A stretch of DNA of 64,000 nucleotides. Source: Pseudofabraea citricarpa (taxonomy: Eukaryota; Ascomycota; Leotiomycetes; Helotiales; Dermateaceae). The notes under the pieces were generated by a model that worked only from the letters and a program-made list of their open reading frames with translations, did not search any database and had not been told where the DNA came from. Positions 17,599 to 29,086 of this stretch are shown here, in pieces (position 1 is the first letter of the stretch; every line of letters starts with the position of its first letter). The position numbers and the translations under genes are program-made. Where the stretch lies: contig JAPWGK010000012.1 of the NCBI GenBank assembly GCA_029641185.1, positions 372,001-436,000 on the forward strand, written 5' to 3'.

Positions 17599-19347
17599 AT
17601 GCGCTCTCTAAGAGCTATACGACTGCTGCAGAGCAGTACGCGCCCTTCACATGTAACAGTAGCCCAGAAACTGCAGAGATGGCACACCCTCCGAAGCAGT
17701 TACTGTTCATCGTGCGATGCTGCAACGCCGTCCAAGAACCATGCGACATCTACTACGAACCCTCCAACTCCACCAGCTGATCACCGCCAGCTTGCAGTCG
17801 ACCAAGAACTCTTTATAAACTCGGTCTATAGTCCGGGATCCCCTATATTTCTCCCAAATGGTACCCGGATCTTCAATAAACTCACAGCATTCCTCCGAGC
17901 GCAATACACAGAGTTCGGGTTCGACGAAGTGATCACCCCGACTATATACAAGAAATCATTATGGGAGAAGTCGGGACACTGGGAAAACTATGCAGAGGAT
18001 ATGTACTCGGTGACTGGGCGGGGTGCGACAGGGAAACAAATCGATCACCAGCCGGGCGAAGATGAAGAGTATGGTCTGAAACCCATGAACTGTCCCGGCC
18101 ATTGCCTGATATTTGGATCTGTACCACGGAGTTATCGTGACTTGCCCATTCGATACGCAGATTTCAGCCCGCTACATCGGAATGAGATATCGGGTGCACT
18201 GAGTGGCCTGACGAGGGTGCGAAGGTTTCATCAAGATGATGGGCACATTTTCTGTCGGCCATCGCAGATCAAGCAAGAGATATCCAGGTCGTTGGAATTC
18301 GTAAGAAGAGTCTACTCGGTGCTTGGGCTGGGACCTTACCGCTTAACATTGTCTACACGGCCCAAGGATCACTACATCGGGACGATCGAAGAATGGGATA
18401 ATGCTGAACAGGCGCTGAAATTGTCTTTGGACGACAGCAAACAGGTCTGGACCGTCAACGAGGGAGACGGAGCGTTCTACGGACCCAAAATTGACATCAT
18501 CCTACGGGACTCAGATGGCAAAGAACACCAAACGGCAACGATTCAACTTGATTTTCAACTTCCAAAACGGTTCGAGCTTAAATATCAAGCCCCAGCCCCC
18601 GAACTTGAACAGAAGGGCATGACCACAACGGATTCCGAACTTCTTGCTGAAGGAGGCGAAGTAACACCAGTACTCATCCACCGCGCGATCCTCGGTTCCG
18701 TGGAGCGTCTAATGGCTCTTCTAATTGAGCACTATAACGGTCACTGGCCATTCTGGCTGAACCCACGACAGGTTGCCATCATAACTGTAAGCGACGAACC
18801 CGCCATCGTCGCACGAGCGAAGGCGATCCAAGAGTTCCTCCAACCCATCAAAAAGGGAAATTGGCTCCGTCGACCAGATGCAGACTATGGGCTTGATGGC
18901 CCTATAGATCATCTTGCCGTGCCAACATCTGATGGACAAGCATGGGCGAGCCCGCTTGCCTCGCACGATCTCCAAGTCGATATCGACGCGACACCTCGCA
19001 GTGTGAAGAAGAAAATCTCAGAGGCGAAACGCAAGCGGTACGGTGCGATCCTCGTCATTGGCAAGAATAACGTAGATTCTGGGCTGGTAAATGTCGACAT
19101 CTCTGGAATCCCTGATCCACATGGGTTCTTGAAGAAGAGCCCATATGTACTTTCGACTATTGCGGCGATGGAGAAATCTGTGAATGGGAGCGACCCGCAG
19201 TCAAATTTGGCGGATCTTCACCAGTCTTTGATAGAGGGTGCTCTACGACAGCCGAGAGGGGAGTCTCTCCCAGACACAGGAAAACTTCTTATGAGCCCGA
19301 AACTTCTGAAAGCATTGCTGGAAGAGACGGTGGAGGCTTATGTATAA
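17599..19347 (+). CDS. MST1: Threonyl-tRNA synthetase, mitochondrial
   Basis: Single exon, 582 residues from the ATG at 17599 (the GTG just upstream is not needed). The first 40 residues are Arg/Ser/Leu-rich without acidic residues, consistent with a mitochondrial presequence. Class II aminoacyl-tRNA synthetase features specific for ThrRS follow: motif 1 around FLRAQYTEFGFDEVITP, the zinc-site segment MNCPGHC near residue 160, motif 2 (HRNE, then RVRRFHQDDGHIF) near 190-217, and motif 3 (IHRAILGSVERLMALLIEH) near 356-374. A C-terminal HGTP-like anticodon-binding domain completes it. There is no TGS/editing N-terminal domain, as in yeast Mst1. The enzyme charges tRNA-Thr for mitochondrial translation. 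It is divergent from the membrane protein gene, 362 bp away. Confidence 0.93.
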   Translation: MRSLRAIRLLQSSTRPSHVTVAQKLQRWHTLRSSYCSSCDAATPSKNHATSTTNPPTPPADHRQLAVDQELFINSVYSPGSPIFLPNGTRIFNKLTAFLRAQYTEFGFDEVITPTIYKKSLWEKSGHWENYAEDMYSVTGRGATGKQIDHQPGEDEEYGLKPMNCPGHCLIFGSVPRSYRDLPIRYADFSPLHRNEISGALSGLTRVRRFHQDDGHIFCRPSQIKQEISRSLEFVRRVYSVLGLGPYRLTLSTRPKDHYIGTIEEWDNAEQALKLSLDDSKQVWTVNEGDGAFYGPKIDIILRDSDGKEHQTATIQLDFQLPKRFELKYQAPAPELEQKGMTTTDSELLAEGGEVTPVLIHRAILGSVERLMALLIEHYNGHWPFWLNPRQVAIITVSDEPAIVARAKAIQEFLQPIKKGNWLRRPDADYGLDGPIDHLAVPTSDGQAWASPLASHDLQVDIDATPRSVKKKISEAKRKRYGAILVIGKNNVDSGLVNVDISGIPDPHGFLKKSPYVLSTIAAMEKSVNGSDPQSNLADLHQSLIEGALRQPRGESLPDTGKLLMSPKLLKALLEETVEAYV

Positions 19348-19823
19348 AATCAATGTTCAAGTAAATGTGTTGTAAAATGAAAAAGGGTGTATTATAAAGG
19401 CCGATCATGGATATTTTTCTCCTCGAATGAGTTTCATATTCATTCCATCGCTCCGTCTGTATGTTGAATCAACTGATCTACCTTCCCCGTTGCCTTGGAA
19501 TTTCACTCGGTCACCAAATCCACTGTATCTTCTTTTCTTTCTCTTTAAATACCCAGATTCTGACTTCTCTCCCAGGACAAATATCCGAAAGGAAACAGAT
19601 TTAGAAGACGGCATACATTCCCACCATTTTCTGCACATCTCGTTGCAAAACATACTTAGTACACACAATCTTTATATACTCAACTTCTCTTTAGTCGCCG
19701 TCAACTAGTGAAAGAAGAACGGGCAGCAAAAGCCCAATAAGAATTACTCGCTTTCCTCGGCCAACCACGAGTATCCGTTCATCCGCTCACTTCTCTTTCG
19801 TCACTTAGCCACGCGTTCATCCA
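19348..19823. other. Convergent intergenic region
   Basis: Space between two genes with convergent 3' ends; no gene seen. The sequence holds C/T-rich tracts only. Confidence 0.6.
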
Positions 19824-20855
19824 TCAAGGATACCACACCTCGCCCGTCCCCAAGATCTCTCCATCTCGCCCGCCTCTCATCTCATAGTCAAGCTCCTCAA
19901 TCTCAACCTCCAACAACCTACAAACCGGAACCGTCCAAGCAGCAAATCTGCATCCCAAGAACTTTAGATCATCAAAGAGGATTTCTTTCGCCCAGCTCTT
20001 ACTCCGCTCATCGAGCAGCAAGATAACAAGTTCCTTGAGATTGGGAAAGGTGCTCATGACAAGATACAGGTTACCGCGCTCCGGCTTGGAGCCCTCGAAC
20101 TCCCAGCTCGCGAAGTCGATGGCCAGATGGGTGATTGTATGGGGCTTGATTTGAAGATGGGCGAGGGGAGAGAAAGAGAGGAAGGGGAAGGTGTAGATAT
20201 CGGATTTCTCAGGTTGTTGCTGCCTCGGTATTGGAAAAGCCAGAGGAGAGGAAGAAAAAGAAGAGGAGGAATCGAAGAGCTGAGTCAGGTATTTGATATC
20301 TGTTCTCGTATCCAGAGTTCTCTCTGCCTCTCTCTCCTCCTCTTCTCTCTCTCTCTCCTTCTGCTTTTGGTTTGGAAGCTGACTTTGGGTTTGGATCTGC
20401 TTTCGTCTCCCCCCTGGGTATCTCAGAGGGAGAGGCACCAAGGCCGGGTGGCTAATGACCCTCAACATATCGACCGGCGCCAGGAAGTACAGGCACGATT
20501 CGAGGGCGAGGGCGCGTGACTCATGGTTGATGCGCAGCAGCGGGTTGGAGTAGTACGGCGCCGTGTACAGGTATCGCTGCTTCGGGTCTGGGATCTGGAG
20601 GGTCGTGATGCGCAGCGGGCCGCGCAGCAGGCGCCAGATGGAGTGCCGGATCTCGATGGGCAGGCGCGAGAAGAAGGTGAATTCCTGGTGCGGGTTCTGC
20701 GGGTTTGCAGCCGTGTTGCGGAACTGGGCCTGGATATGCGCGTATATCTGGGTGTAGACGCGTGGCCGTCCTGAGATTGGCCGGTAGAGGATCAGAGGCT
20801 CATTCTGCTGTGGTTCTGGGGAGGCGGAAGAGGAGGAGGAGGAGGATAGATCCAT
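19824..20855 (-). CDS. 2EXR-domain protein
   Basis: Single exon from the ATG at 20855, 343 residues. The N-terminus is a run of Ser ([15 protein letters not shown]). The 2EXR signature appears at about residues 58-77: FTFFSRLPIEIRHSIWRLL, followed by the typical NPLLRINHESRALALESC segment. This F-box-like domain is greatly expanded in filamentous ascomycetes and has no assigned biochemical role. The middle holds a low-complexity insert (KQKEREREEEEREAERT and a Ser run). The C-terminal third repeats the usual pattern of a later beta/alpha region (TITHLAIDFASWEFEG, LKELVILLLDE). A similar protein is encoded at 34880-35750. Confidence 0.85.
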   Translation of the reverse strand: MDLSSSSSSSASPEPQQNEPLILYRPISGRPRVYTQIYAHIQAQFRNTAANPQNPHQEFTFFSRLPIEIRHSIWRLLRGPLRITTLQIPDPKQRYLYTAPYYSNPLLRINHESRALALESCLYFLAPVDMLRVISHPALVPLPLRYPGGRRKQIQTQSQLPNQKQKEREREEEEREAERTLDTRTDIKYLTQLFDSSSSFSSSPLAFPIPRQQQPEKSDIYTFPFLSFSPLAHLQIKPHTITHLAIDFASWEFEGSKPERGNLYLVMSTFPNLKELVILLLDERSKSWAKEILFDDLKFLGCRFAAWTVPVCRLLEVEIEELDYEMRGGRDGEILGTGEVWYP

Positions 20856-21059
20856 CACTTGTTTCTCTTCCTCTTCATGTATGTCTCTTGACGTCGCAGC
20901 ACGAGCAACACAACGAATACCGAAACCGAGATGCCGACGGCGGGGAGAGCGACAGGAACACGAGGAGAACAGAGGAAAACGGAAGAGGAAAAGAGAAAGA
21001 GAAGAAAGAGAAAGGTCCCGGACCGACTCACCCCCTCCTTCTTAAAGGTCCATCACAGC

Positions 21060-21091
21060 AGCAGGAGCAGCAGCAGCAGCAGCAGCAGCAC
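21060..21091. repeat. CAG trinucleotide repeat
   Basis: A run of CAG units with one GAG interruption, upstream of the 2EXR gene and outside any supported coding region. Confidence 0.9.
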
Positions 21092-21964
21092 GGAAAGAGG
21101 TGCGTGTGATGGGAAAACCCAAATTGAGGTAAGGTAGATAAGGTCACTTTTCTGGCCGCATCAAAAACATTCACAGCGCATCATCGCGTGCCGTGCGTGA
21201 CATGGCATGGCACGGCATGGCATGGCATCCTCTTCCTTCTTTTCCCGCTTACCCCTCTCTCTTCTCTTCTCGTCCCCTGTCACAAACCCAAACCCAAACC
21301 CAAAAGAAAAAAGGCAAACAGAGACTCCCTCCCTCTTCTGTTTGCTCGCACTAGCCTCTTGTTTTTGTTTGCCATCTAGCAAGCACACACGCACGCAAGC
21401 ACGCAAGCAAGTTCTGTGTCATACCCTACCCTACCCTGCGGTAATGTGCCGTGATGCATATGTATGGGAATGGCATGGTATGGTATGGTATGGCGGGCAT
21501 GGGAGGGGTGACTAACTAGCTGACTGACTGATTTGAGTGACTGTGCTGTACATACATACATACATAGCTACATACATACATACTCGGTACAGTACATACA
21601 GTACATATTGTACATGCATGGCGTGTGTTTGTGCGCGTGTGCGGGCAGCGGGTGGAGCTTCCGTCCGGATCGGCCCAGCCCGCACGCACACGCACAAGCA
21701 CACGCAGACGCAGATGCTGACGGAAAGGCAAGGCGAGGTGTTGGAAAAGGAGAAGAGGGAAAAAAAAAGGAAAGTGATGTGCATGAGCATGTGTGTGTGT
21801 GTGTGTAGGTATGTATGTACGAAAGCGAAAGCGAAGTGGGGTGGGGTAGGAAGAAGAGGAGGAGGAGAGAGTCCGCTATAGATAGATAGATAGATATACA
21901 AATTGAATCAGGGATGGGTGTCGACGTCGACTACTTCGGATCGCTTGCATATGTATGTACTGTA

Positions 21965-22050
21965 TGGCCCGTATGGTATGGTATGGTATAGTATGGTATA
22001 AACGAGAGGCGAGCGAGGTCATGTCATACCATACCATACCATACCATACT
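21965..22050. repeat. Inverted TATGG / CCATA pentamer arrays
   Basis: A run of TATGG units (about 21969-21999) is followed after about 25 bases by a run of the complementary CCATA units (about 22025-22050). Together they can form a long stem with a short loop. Related pentamer runs (GGCAT, GGTAT) occur near 21200 and 21475. Confidence 0.8.
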
Positions 22051-22186
22051 GAACTGAGGTGAGGTGAGGTCGGTACCCAGGTAGGCAAGCAAGGCAAGGT
22101 AAGCCAGAATAGAAAGGAAACATACATGTACATGTACCTATCCGCACATACTCGGACTCAGTGCTACCTCATGATTACAGACCCTG

Positions 22187-22188
<2 letters not shown>

Positions 22189-22226
<38 letters not shown>
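22189..22226. repeat. CT dinucleotide repeat
   Basis: About 19 uninterrupted CT units in intergenic DNA. Confidence 0.95.
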
Positions 22227-22231
<5 letters not shown>

Positions 22232-23597
22232 CGACAATTGCATCGCTGCAGCACACGCAGTACGGTACGGTGCGGATGGAGATGCACCCACCAGCTGTGG
22301 GGATTATTCCGGTTGGTACGGTATTTAGTTGATGGGTGGTGGTCTTGCATTATATTGCATACCGCTCTCTATGAACGCTATGAAGGCTATGAAATGGTAT
22401 GAATGATATGAAATGATATGAATGCGGGGTCGTCTGATGATATCATGTCATGTACCTGTACCTGTACTTGTCTTGCATACCTTACATACCTAGGTATATC
22501 CTATTAAGAAGAGTGCCGGTGTAAGCTCAGGTGCTCATACTCAGATCCCCATAGATATCTACTTGATCAATATATCTTCAACGCAGATATGACTATCTAC
22601 TTCCATATCGTCAGTAGCAACATCATCATCATCTATCAATCTCACCCCTCATCCCCCCTCCCCCCCCGAAATCCAACAAACCAAAGCAACCAAACCAACA
22701 AAATCCAACAGGCCAAGGAAACTCTATACGGCGGGGGGGGATAACTTTATAAGATGGGTATTCGTAGCCTAGCTAGCTAGCTCTCGGTCCTGGTCTGGCA
22801 AGAGGGAAAGATAAAAGATAAGACATAAGACATAAGAAGAGAGAGAGGTACTCAGTACAGCAAGCTAAAAGAAGCCCGAGGTGAGTAGACTTAAGAGGTA
22901 GGGTGAAATCTATCCCGCAATAAACCACCACACCGGCACACCTCTTCCTCTTCTTCTTTTTCTTCGCCTTGCCCTCGCCTTGCCTCGCCTCGCCTCGCCC
23001 CGGATCTGTTCTGATCTTGTCCGTCGCATCTGCCCGCGCATGCATGCATTAATTACTCCTTGAATGTTTCCCTGGTGTTTTCCCCATCTTACTCCCCGCC
23101 CGCTTCCTTTCCTTTCCGTTCCCTTTCCCATCCTGTTCCGGTGCCCTTGCTTTTTCCCCCGTCATCCATCCTTCCCATCCGTGCCATCATCCATGCTTGC
23201 GGCAAATCTTCCGGGGGGGGGTTCAAAAATTCTTTTCACGTCTTTAATGTTGTAGGTAGTAAGTCTTCAATCTGCCACACACCACGCGCATCCCCCGACC
23301 CAAAGCAACCTGCAGGAAGTAATAAAATAAAAAAGAAGAAGGATGAGTGAGGCCAGGTAGAGCAGTAGAAGTGAAGCCAAGCGCGATGAAAACAGAAGAA
23401 GAAGAAAAACGCAACTTTAAATCATAGCAAGCAAAAACAATACGAACTCGATATACCGCTGATCAAACGCCATGCTAAAATAAAAATTCAATCTCCCCCA
23501 TTGCGAATGCCCGCTATGTTTGTCAAGCAGAAAAAAAAAGAAAAGCAAAATAACTGGAGCCAGTCCATTACCCGTCTCCGCCTAGCCTACCACCTTA

Positions 23598-24662
23598 CTA
23601 TCCTCGTGCCTGTGACTCTCCATCAAATGTCAAGGCTGGCGTGTGACGGAGGAGTCTTCGACCAGTTCTAGGTGATCGTGGGGCATCTACAGTGCTGGCT
23701 GGCAAGGACGAGAGAGCTCTCAGCATGGATGCATCTCGCGATACTGTCACCGAAGCAGAGTTCGTTGATGAATTGCTTGCACTTCGGTTTGTCGTCTCGA
23801 CGTTGTTTTGACGAACCATGTTCTGCAGGAAATCGGGGATCTGGTGCCACTGTCCGAGCCGAGCAGCATTCAGGAGTCTTGGGTGCATGGTAGATGCGGA
23901 GCGGGAGACTGATGCGGTAGTATGTGTTCGAGACTCGCGAGTTGACGGAGGTACGGGTCTCGTTCCAGGGATATTGGCATCTGGAGCTGAATCGACAAAG
24001 CCAAAGTCTGGAGCGAGGAATGGTATGCCACCGGCTTCCACTGCGTCCTTCAGCCATTGTTCCCATTCTTCATCCATCACAGTACCCGGATTGCCTGCTT
24101 CCCGCAGTGCAACGGCTGCCCGCAATCGTTCGTTCAGCTCGATTCCGACGCTCTGTGAAAGTTCCATATCACTATCCTCATCCATACCTTCAGCTTCATC
24201 AATATCTCCTTCCTGTGAATCATTCATGTCCGCATTCCTCGGCGTGTGGACTATCGGTCCCCTCAGCTCTGGCTCGACCCAGTCATCAATATCATCAGAT
24301 GTGGTGTCTCTGATGACAATTCCCTGCTCTCTCTCAAATCGCTCCTTTGCCCATCTCGTGCCCTCCCATTTTGTCAGCCCTGCAATCTCACTCTTGGTCA
24401 GATGCAGGGCATCGAAAGCGCGGAAAAGTCGTCTGTGCCACGGATATCGTGAGAGGCGGACCCGATGAGGTTGATAGGAGTAATCAAGCCCTGGGTACTT
24501 GGCTTCTTGAGATGAGAGATGTCCGTAGAATGCCTGGGTTTCGAGACGGACTTCGGGTACGAGCTGCCGCTGCAGGAGGCCCTGGAAGTTCTGCGGATCG
24601 GTGGATTTGGGTTTGGGAAACATGCACTCGTACACGATCTGGTCGATTGGTCTGCCCTTCAT
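23598..24662 (-). CDS. Conserved-looking hypothetical protein
   Basis: Single exon, 354 residues from the ATG at 24662 (MKGRPIDQIVYECMFP). The frame extends further upstream but only with non-ATG codons. The N-terminal 130 residues are compact and rich in aromatic and charged residues (YQPHRVRLSRYPWHRRLFRA, LTKWEGTRWAKERFEREQGI), suggesting a folded domain. The middle is acidic (DSQEGDIDEAEGMDEDSDME) and the C-terminal third is Ser/Thr/Arg-rich and probably disordered. I do not recognise the family. Composition and an unbroken frame over more than 1 kb support a real gene. Confidence 0.75.
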   Translation of the reverse strand: MKGRPIDQIVYECMFPKPKSTDPQNFQGLLQRQLVPEVRLETQAFYGHLSSQEAKYPGLDYSYQPHRVRLSRYPWHRRLFRAFDALHLTKSEIAGLTKWEGTRWAKERFEREQGIVIRDTTSDDIDDWVEPELRGPIVHTPRNADMNDSQEGDIDEAEGMDEDSDMELSQSVGIELNERLRAAVALREAGNPGTVMDEEWEQWLKDAVEAGGIPFLAPDFGFVDSAPDANIPGTRPVPPSTRESRTHTTASVSRSASTMHPRLLNAARLGQWHQIPDFLQNMVRQNNVETTNRSASNSSTNSASVTVSRDASMLRALSSLPASTVDAPRSPRTGRRLLRHTPALTFDGESQARG

Positions 24663-26817
24663 CTTGATTGATTGTAGTTGTCGTGACCGTGGGAGGGGGT
24701 TCGAATGCGTTGGACCGTACAAACAGTGCTGGCCTCGGTGAAGTTCAGCACTGGAGGGTTAGGGGCTCGAAAGGAGTAAGGAGACCTGAGGAGGTGCAAT
24801 AGTTCCTTCAGCCTTAGGCGGATTCTAGTGCAGGCCGTGAATCCTCGACTCACGGCGTCGGTAGAGAAGTCTTCCCACCGGTTCCGTCTAGGTATTGGTA
24901 GCGTGTGGGAGGAGAGGGCACGCTGCAGGCTGGTATTATATGTTGGAAGGGTGAGCTGGGGTAACCTCCAGGCCTGTAGCCACGAAGGAACAAGTGTGCG
25001 CTACAGTTCTTCCCAGGTGAATTTACTCGCAGGCAATCTCCGTCTTCGTTCCTCGGTGCGTTGTTGACTGTTGTTTACTCGCCGCTACTCTGGAGACTTG
25101 GACCGTTTTCAGACACAGGTCAGTACACGCAAGCCGCCGAAGTCTAACGAGCTGAACGTTTCTTCTTGAGGAATGCTCGTGTGAGTTTCTGTCGCGCAGT
25201 TTTTCTGGATGGCGCAATCGTAGGACGTTTTCATGTGCGAGGAGGAGCCTTTCGAGGGGAGGAGGGAGGAGGTGTGCGGGAGGAGGTGGAAGGAAGGACT
25301 CGAGAGTTGGACAGGTTTGTCTTTTGCGGTGAGCAGCCGTTTCGCGTGTGGTCAAAGTGCGTGCAGGAGGGAGTTTCTTTGCGCGGGTACCAGGAACCGG
25401 AACCAGAATCAGAACCAGGAACTCAGGACCGACTCGGGAGGAATGCAGCTGAGGAACAGAAACAAATAAAATAAAATGTTTGGTTGTTCCTTCTTCTCCT
25501 TGTCCTTCTCCGGGGGGTTCGGGGGGCGAAGTCGTTGCTTGATGTGTTGTCGCAGATTGACGGCCCTTTAATATCCAAGAGAGAGAGAGAGAGCAATACT
25601 GAAGACTCGTGATGCGCATGCGGCTCGAGCCAGAATGAATTTCTATTCTGGAAGCACCTCAAACCTTGGCGAGTCAACAAACTCTCAGGGCGTGTCTCTG
25701 GTTGCAAGTTGTAGGTGCGTACGGTAGTAATAAGCAGGCGGGTTGAGGTTCGCAGGTACATAAAAGAAGAGAGAGAGAGAGAATAGAAGAGGCAGTGAGA
25801 AGGAGGTCAGCCAGTCAGTCAGTCAGTCAATCAGTCAGCACAGCACAAGGTATCTGCTGTCGATGTTGTTGTTGTTGCTGTTGCTGTCGCTGTCGCCGTC
25901 GCTGTCGCCGTCTGATCTCACTGCATTGCCATTGCATTTCTTTTACGAGGCACACAGTCCAGCTTTTCATGTAATATCCATCCATCGCTCTCATGCGCCG
26001 TGACACGTCTCTCTCCCCCCATCGTGGGCCGTCAACACACACACTCTGTACTTACACGTCCGTTGCGATGGCCACGTCGGTCAGGGTCTTCCCTCTCTTC
26101 CCTCTGCCCTCTCCAATCGATGCCGGGCCCAGCCATGCTCTGCCATGTCAACCATGTCTGCCATGTCTCCGTTTTGCTGGTCTGGGAACGGATTGCATCG
26201 TCGAGGAAGTTCTTTCGGCCCCAGCGATTCCCAATCACAGCCTGCCCAGCCCTGTCGCCCCCCTTGAATGCTAAAGTATGCGCCGCCTATCCCATCATCG
26301 CATCCCCATCTCCGCATCTTGCTTCCGCCGCCCTTTCGCCCAATCATGGCATTGCGAGCCGCGAAGGCTGACACCCAGCGACGGACGGCCACAGCTCGCA
26401 AACCCCATCAACTATTACAGCATCTCCTCCTCTGCGAACCAGCGGGTACAAGCACCCAGCAATCTACGAAGACGCGTTTCATTTGTCCGGCGGCCTCCCC
26501 TGCACCGAGGCCACATGCATCGAGGACCCCGTGACGACCCACGATAATCTATCCTACAGAGGAATCACGGCGAATGAACCAGGCAATCAATTGACTGAAA
26601 CCAAGCTTTGCGAGTCCTCGCTTCACAAGATGCATCTTGATGGATTCTTGATGGCTTCTAACGTGATTCAAGCTCCAGTACACCCTCTCTCTTGCCATGC
26701 CATCCATACCATCCCATACCATACGCCAACCAATGCCCGCAAAAACAACCGCCGTGGTATCTTTTCATGCAGCCCCCACTACTCCAAATGCTTCAAAATC
26801 ACCACCACCACCACCAC
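24663..26817. other. Intergenic, no gene seen
   Basis: About 2.15 kb. There is a hexamer-like GGAACC/CAGAAC run near 25393-25424, GA repeats near 25580 and 25770, CAGT repeats near 25815-25840 and a GTTGTTGCTGTT run near 25865-25910. ORFs here are of low complexity (for example a Pro/Thr-rich one at 25023-25619) and were not accepted. The region separates the 5' end of the gene at 24662 from the 3' end of GCN5. Confidence 0.55.
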
Positions 26818-28340
26818 TTACTTGGGAGGTGGTTCCAGGTGAGACCACTCCGGAATCGCCTTGATCTGCTGCCACATAAACTTCTCCAGTTTATTCGCAC
26901 TCTTGGCATACGGTGTGGTCTCGTTGTTGTACTTTCGGCAATTATCGAAAATCAGTCTCGCGTCGTGCACAAAGTCTTCCGGTGTACCGTAGTGGTCAGC
27001 TTCTAACTTGGCCTCCATCGTAGCCAAGTCCATGGGTTCTTTGATGACCTCGTAGTAGTCGGCCACCTCATCTTTATTGACGGGGGCCTGGAAGGGCCAA
27101 GCCGACTGGTGGTTCTGCATGTCGTTCAAAAGGTGAAGGAGCTGGTTGTAGTTGGGGCCGTGACGAGGTTGACGTGCGAGTTCGTCCATATCTGGAGACC
27201 ATCCCGAAGCTCGGATCGCTTCAATCGACATCGGATCGATCTTGCAAACACCGTTCTTCCACTGTTTGGGTGGTTGGTGAATCTGGTGACTTTTGCTGAA
27301 AGCACGGATCTTGGCATGTACTGCTTCCTTTTGCTTGAGGAGCATGCGGCCGGACTCCAGATATCGCACTCTCGGAAGCATGCTGCACTGCATAATCGTT
27401 CCACCTTCATAATCTTTAATGTATCCCATCCATCTAGACCTTTCAAGCGTAATATCTTTGGTAAAGCCCTGCTTCTTGAAGTACCCAATAGCGTAATTGT
27501 CTGCGTACGTAAGGAAATGCATGACATCCGAAGTCGCCTTAACATAGTCTTTTAAGTGGGACATGAGATGCGCTCCGTAGCCTTTGACTTGCTGGTCAGA
27601 GGAGATAGCGCAAAAGACAATCTCTGCAAACTGTCGTCCCTTGAATGGCCTGTATGTAATCCCTCCAACAACCTCAAGCGGTTTCTTCACAATGGCTATG
27701 GAAAGATGGGTTCGGTCATAAACTAGACGAGCAATGTAGTCCTTGGGCATCTTAGGTAGTTGTTTCTGAAAGATACATTTCAGGCCCGAGAGGATAATCA
27801 TACTCTGCCGCGCGTTATCGTTGTTGACTACACGGAATTCGATTTCTCCATTCCGTTCCTCGATAACTGCGGGCTTTGAGATTATTAGCATGGCTTATAT
27901 GGAGTAGTGATGAGTATCTGCTCGTCGCAATCAGACACGAAAGACAGGCTCACTTTTTCTGGGAACGGTATAGGATGGGCAGCGGGAAGAGGTTTGAGAG
28001 GTTCTGGTGTTTCGCTATCGGAGAGTTTGGCTTTTTTGGTGATCTGGTTGTTGGGTTCCTCGCTGTGCTTGCGCTTAGAACCGTTCTGATTGATAGGCCC
28101 CATCTTCTGTTGCGGTAACTTGACAATAATCTCGTCCTCCACTGGTGGTGAATTAGAGTGGACCAACTCGATTTTGTGCGGTCCCAACGCGGTCTTGCGA
28201 AATATATATTCTTTATGCGGATTACGACGTGGTCTTAAATACTTGGGTCGGAAGCTGCAGTCTAGTTTATAATGCTGCTCCCGGAACTGAACGTCATGGT
28301 TAGCTTTCTCCTTTGTACTACTTCGCGTGGTAACAGGCAT
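26818..28340 (-). CDS. GCN5: SAGA/ADA histone acetyltransferase Gcn5
   Basis: Two exons (28340-27954 and 27873-26818) joined as [16 protein letters not shown] give 480 residues. The N-terminal 128 residues are poorly conserved, with basic patches. The GNAT catalytic domain follows: [19 protein letters not shown] near residues 207-225 carries the catalytic Glu and the Q-x-x-G-x-G acetyl-CoA loop. [17 protein letters not shown] is the conserved C-terminal motif. A bromodomain occupies about residues 368-470 ([30 protein letters not shown], then the acetyl-lysine-binding FDNCRKYN). The enzyme acetylates histone H3 as the catalytic subunit of SAGA and ADA. NGG1/ADA3 of the same module is encoded at 45976-48079. 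The divergent OST5 gene starts 405 bp away. Confidence 0.96.
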
Positions 28341-28745
28341 TGCCGCAGATCATACGTTGGAGTAGTTATAAAAGAGGATACCTGTGGCAGATGTAAAGAG
28401 ACCTTGTCTTACCTGGTAAATTACCGACTGCTGTCGTGCCGGATTTGCTAAATCCTCTGAATAGTGGAAGGCAGGTACGATGATTACCTATGCGGGTGTT
28501 GATAATGAAGTTGAGCAAGCGCGAGGGACGATCTACAACGCTAAGCCGTATCTAGCCAGGCACCAGTTGTCCCCACGATTCGGAGAAACGAAGTTGCGTC
28601 ACCCGAAGAACACGCTTCGAAAGTCGCTGTCACTGTCGCTGTAGACGTTCAGTTGACTTCCCCTCCACAGCTCCGATTTCCACGACCAAGCTACTCATTA
28701 CGAATCCACGCCTTCAAATCTTCTTCTACCCTACACTCGAAGCTT
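28341..28745. promoter_or_regulatory. Shared divergent promoter region GCN5 / OST5
   Basis: The 405 bp between the two ATGs must hold both promoters. It is of mixed composition with no unmistakable TATA box. A CGCTGTCACTGTCGCTG run lies near 28622-28642. No specific factor site is claimed. Confidence 0.5.
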
Positions 28746-29086
28746 ATGGAGTCATCATTGCACGAAGTCTGGGAGAGTGCCGTTGGCAACCCCTTCACCC
28801 CTACCATTGGAAAGGACAGCCAGTTCTTCGTCGGCATCTCTCTATTGATTGTTGGAATTCTTCTCACTGGACTTTTCGGCTTGAGTAAGTACTCCTTTGC
28901 GCTATCGAAATGACTCTTTGCTAACTCATATCTTAGACCGTTCGTTCATCAACATAAGTCTGATTGGAGTTCCTGCTTCAGCAGCGATTGCGTAAGCCTC
29001 TCCAGAGCCAATTTAATGGACCACGCTGACAATTCTGAAGCTTCGGAGCTGTTTATATGATCTGCGCAGTTGGAGTTTATGTATAA
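28746..29086 (+). CDS. OST5: Oligosaccharyltransferase subunit Ost5
   Basis: Three exons (28746-28884, 28937-28991, 29041-29086) give only 79 residues, the normal size for Ost5. The N-terminus LHEVWESAVGNPFTPTI is the conserved luminal segment. The first membrane span is FFVGISLLIVGILLTGLFGL and the second runs through GVPASAAIAFGAVYMICAV, ending GVYV. Ost5 is a small two-span subunit of the ER oligosaccharyltransferase that N-glycosylates nascent proteins. The two tiny 3' exons would be missed by most ORF scans. RAD1 begins only 158 bp after the stop. Confidence 0.93.

Larger units (their letters stand above)
20856..23597. other. Microsatellite-rich intergenic region, no gene seen
   Basis: 2.7 kb with an unusual density of simple repeats and no convincing ORF. 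It includes CAG repeats, TATGG/CCATA arrays in both orientations, ACAT repeats (21549-21595), GT (about 21789-21806), GATA (about 21880-21896), CT (22189-22226), ATGAA-like repeats (22370-22430) and G/C homopolymers. It lies between the 5' end of the 2EXR gene and the 3' end of the minus-strand gene at 23598-24662. Confidence 0.65.

Noticed and set aside
21425..21440. Telomere-like CCCTAC repeats
   Set aside because: Only two or three imperfect units, internal to a microsatellite region.
21200..22130. Several ORFs of about 100 codons with Tyr/His/Met or Val/Cys runs
   Set aside because: They are translations of microsatellites (CATA, GT, GGTAT).
25023..25619. 198-codon minus-strand ORF
   Set aside because: It is Pro/Thr/Ser-rich from GC-skewed repeat DNA upstream of another gene, without recognisable domains.
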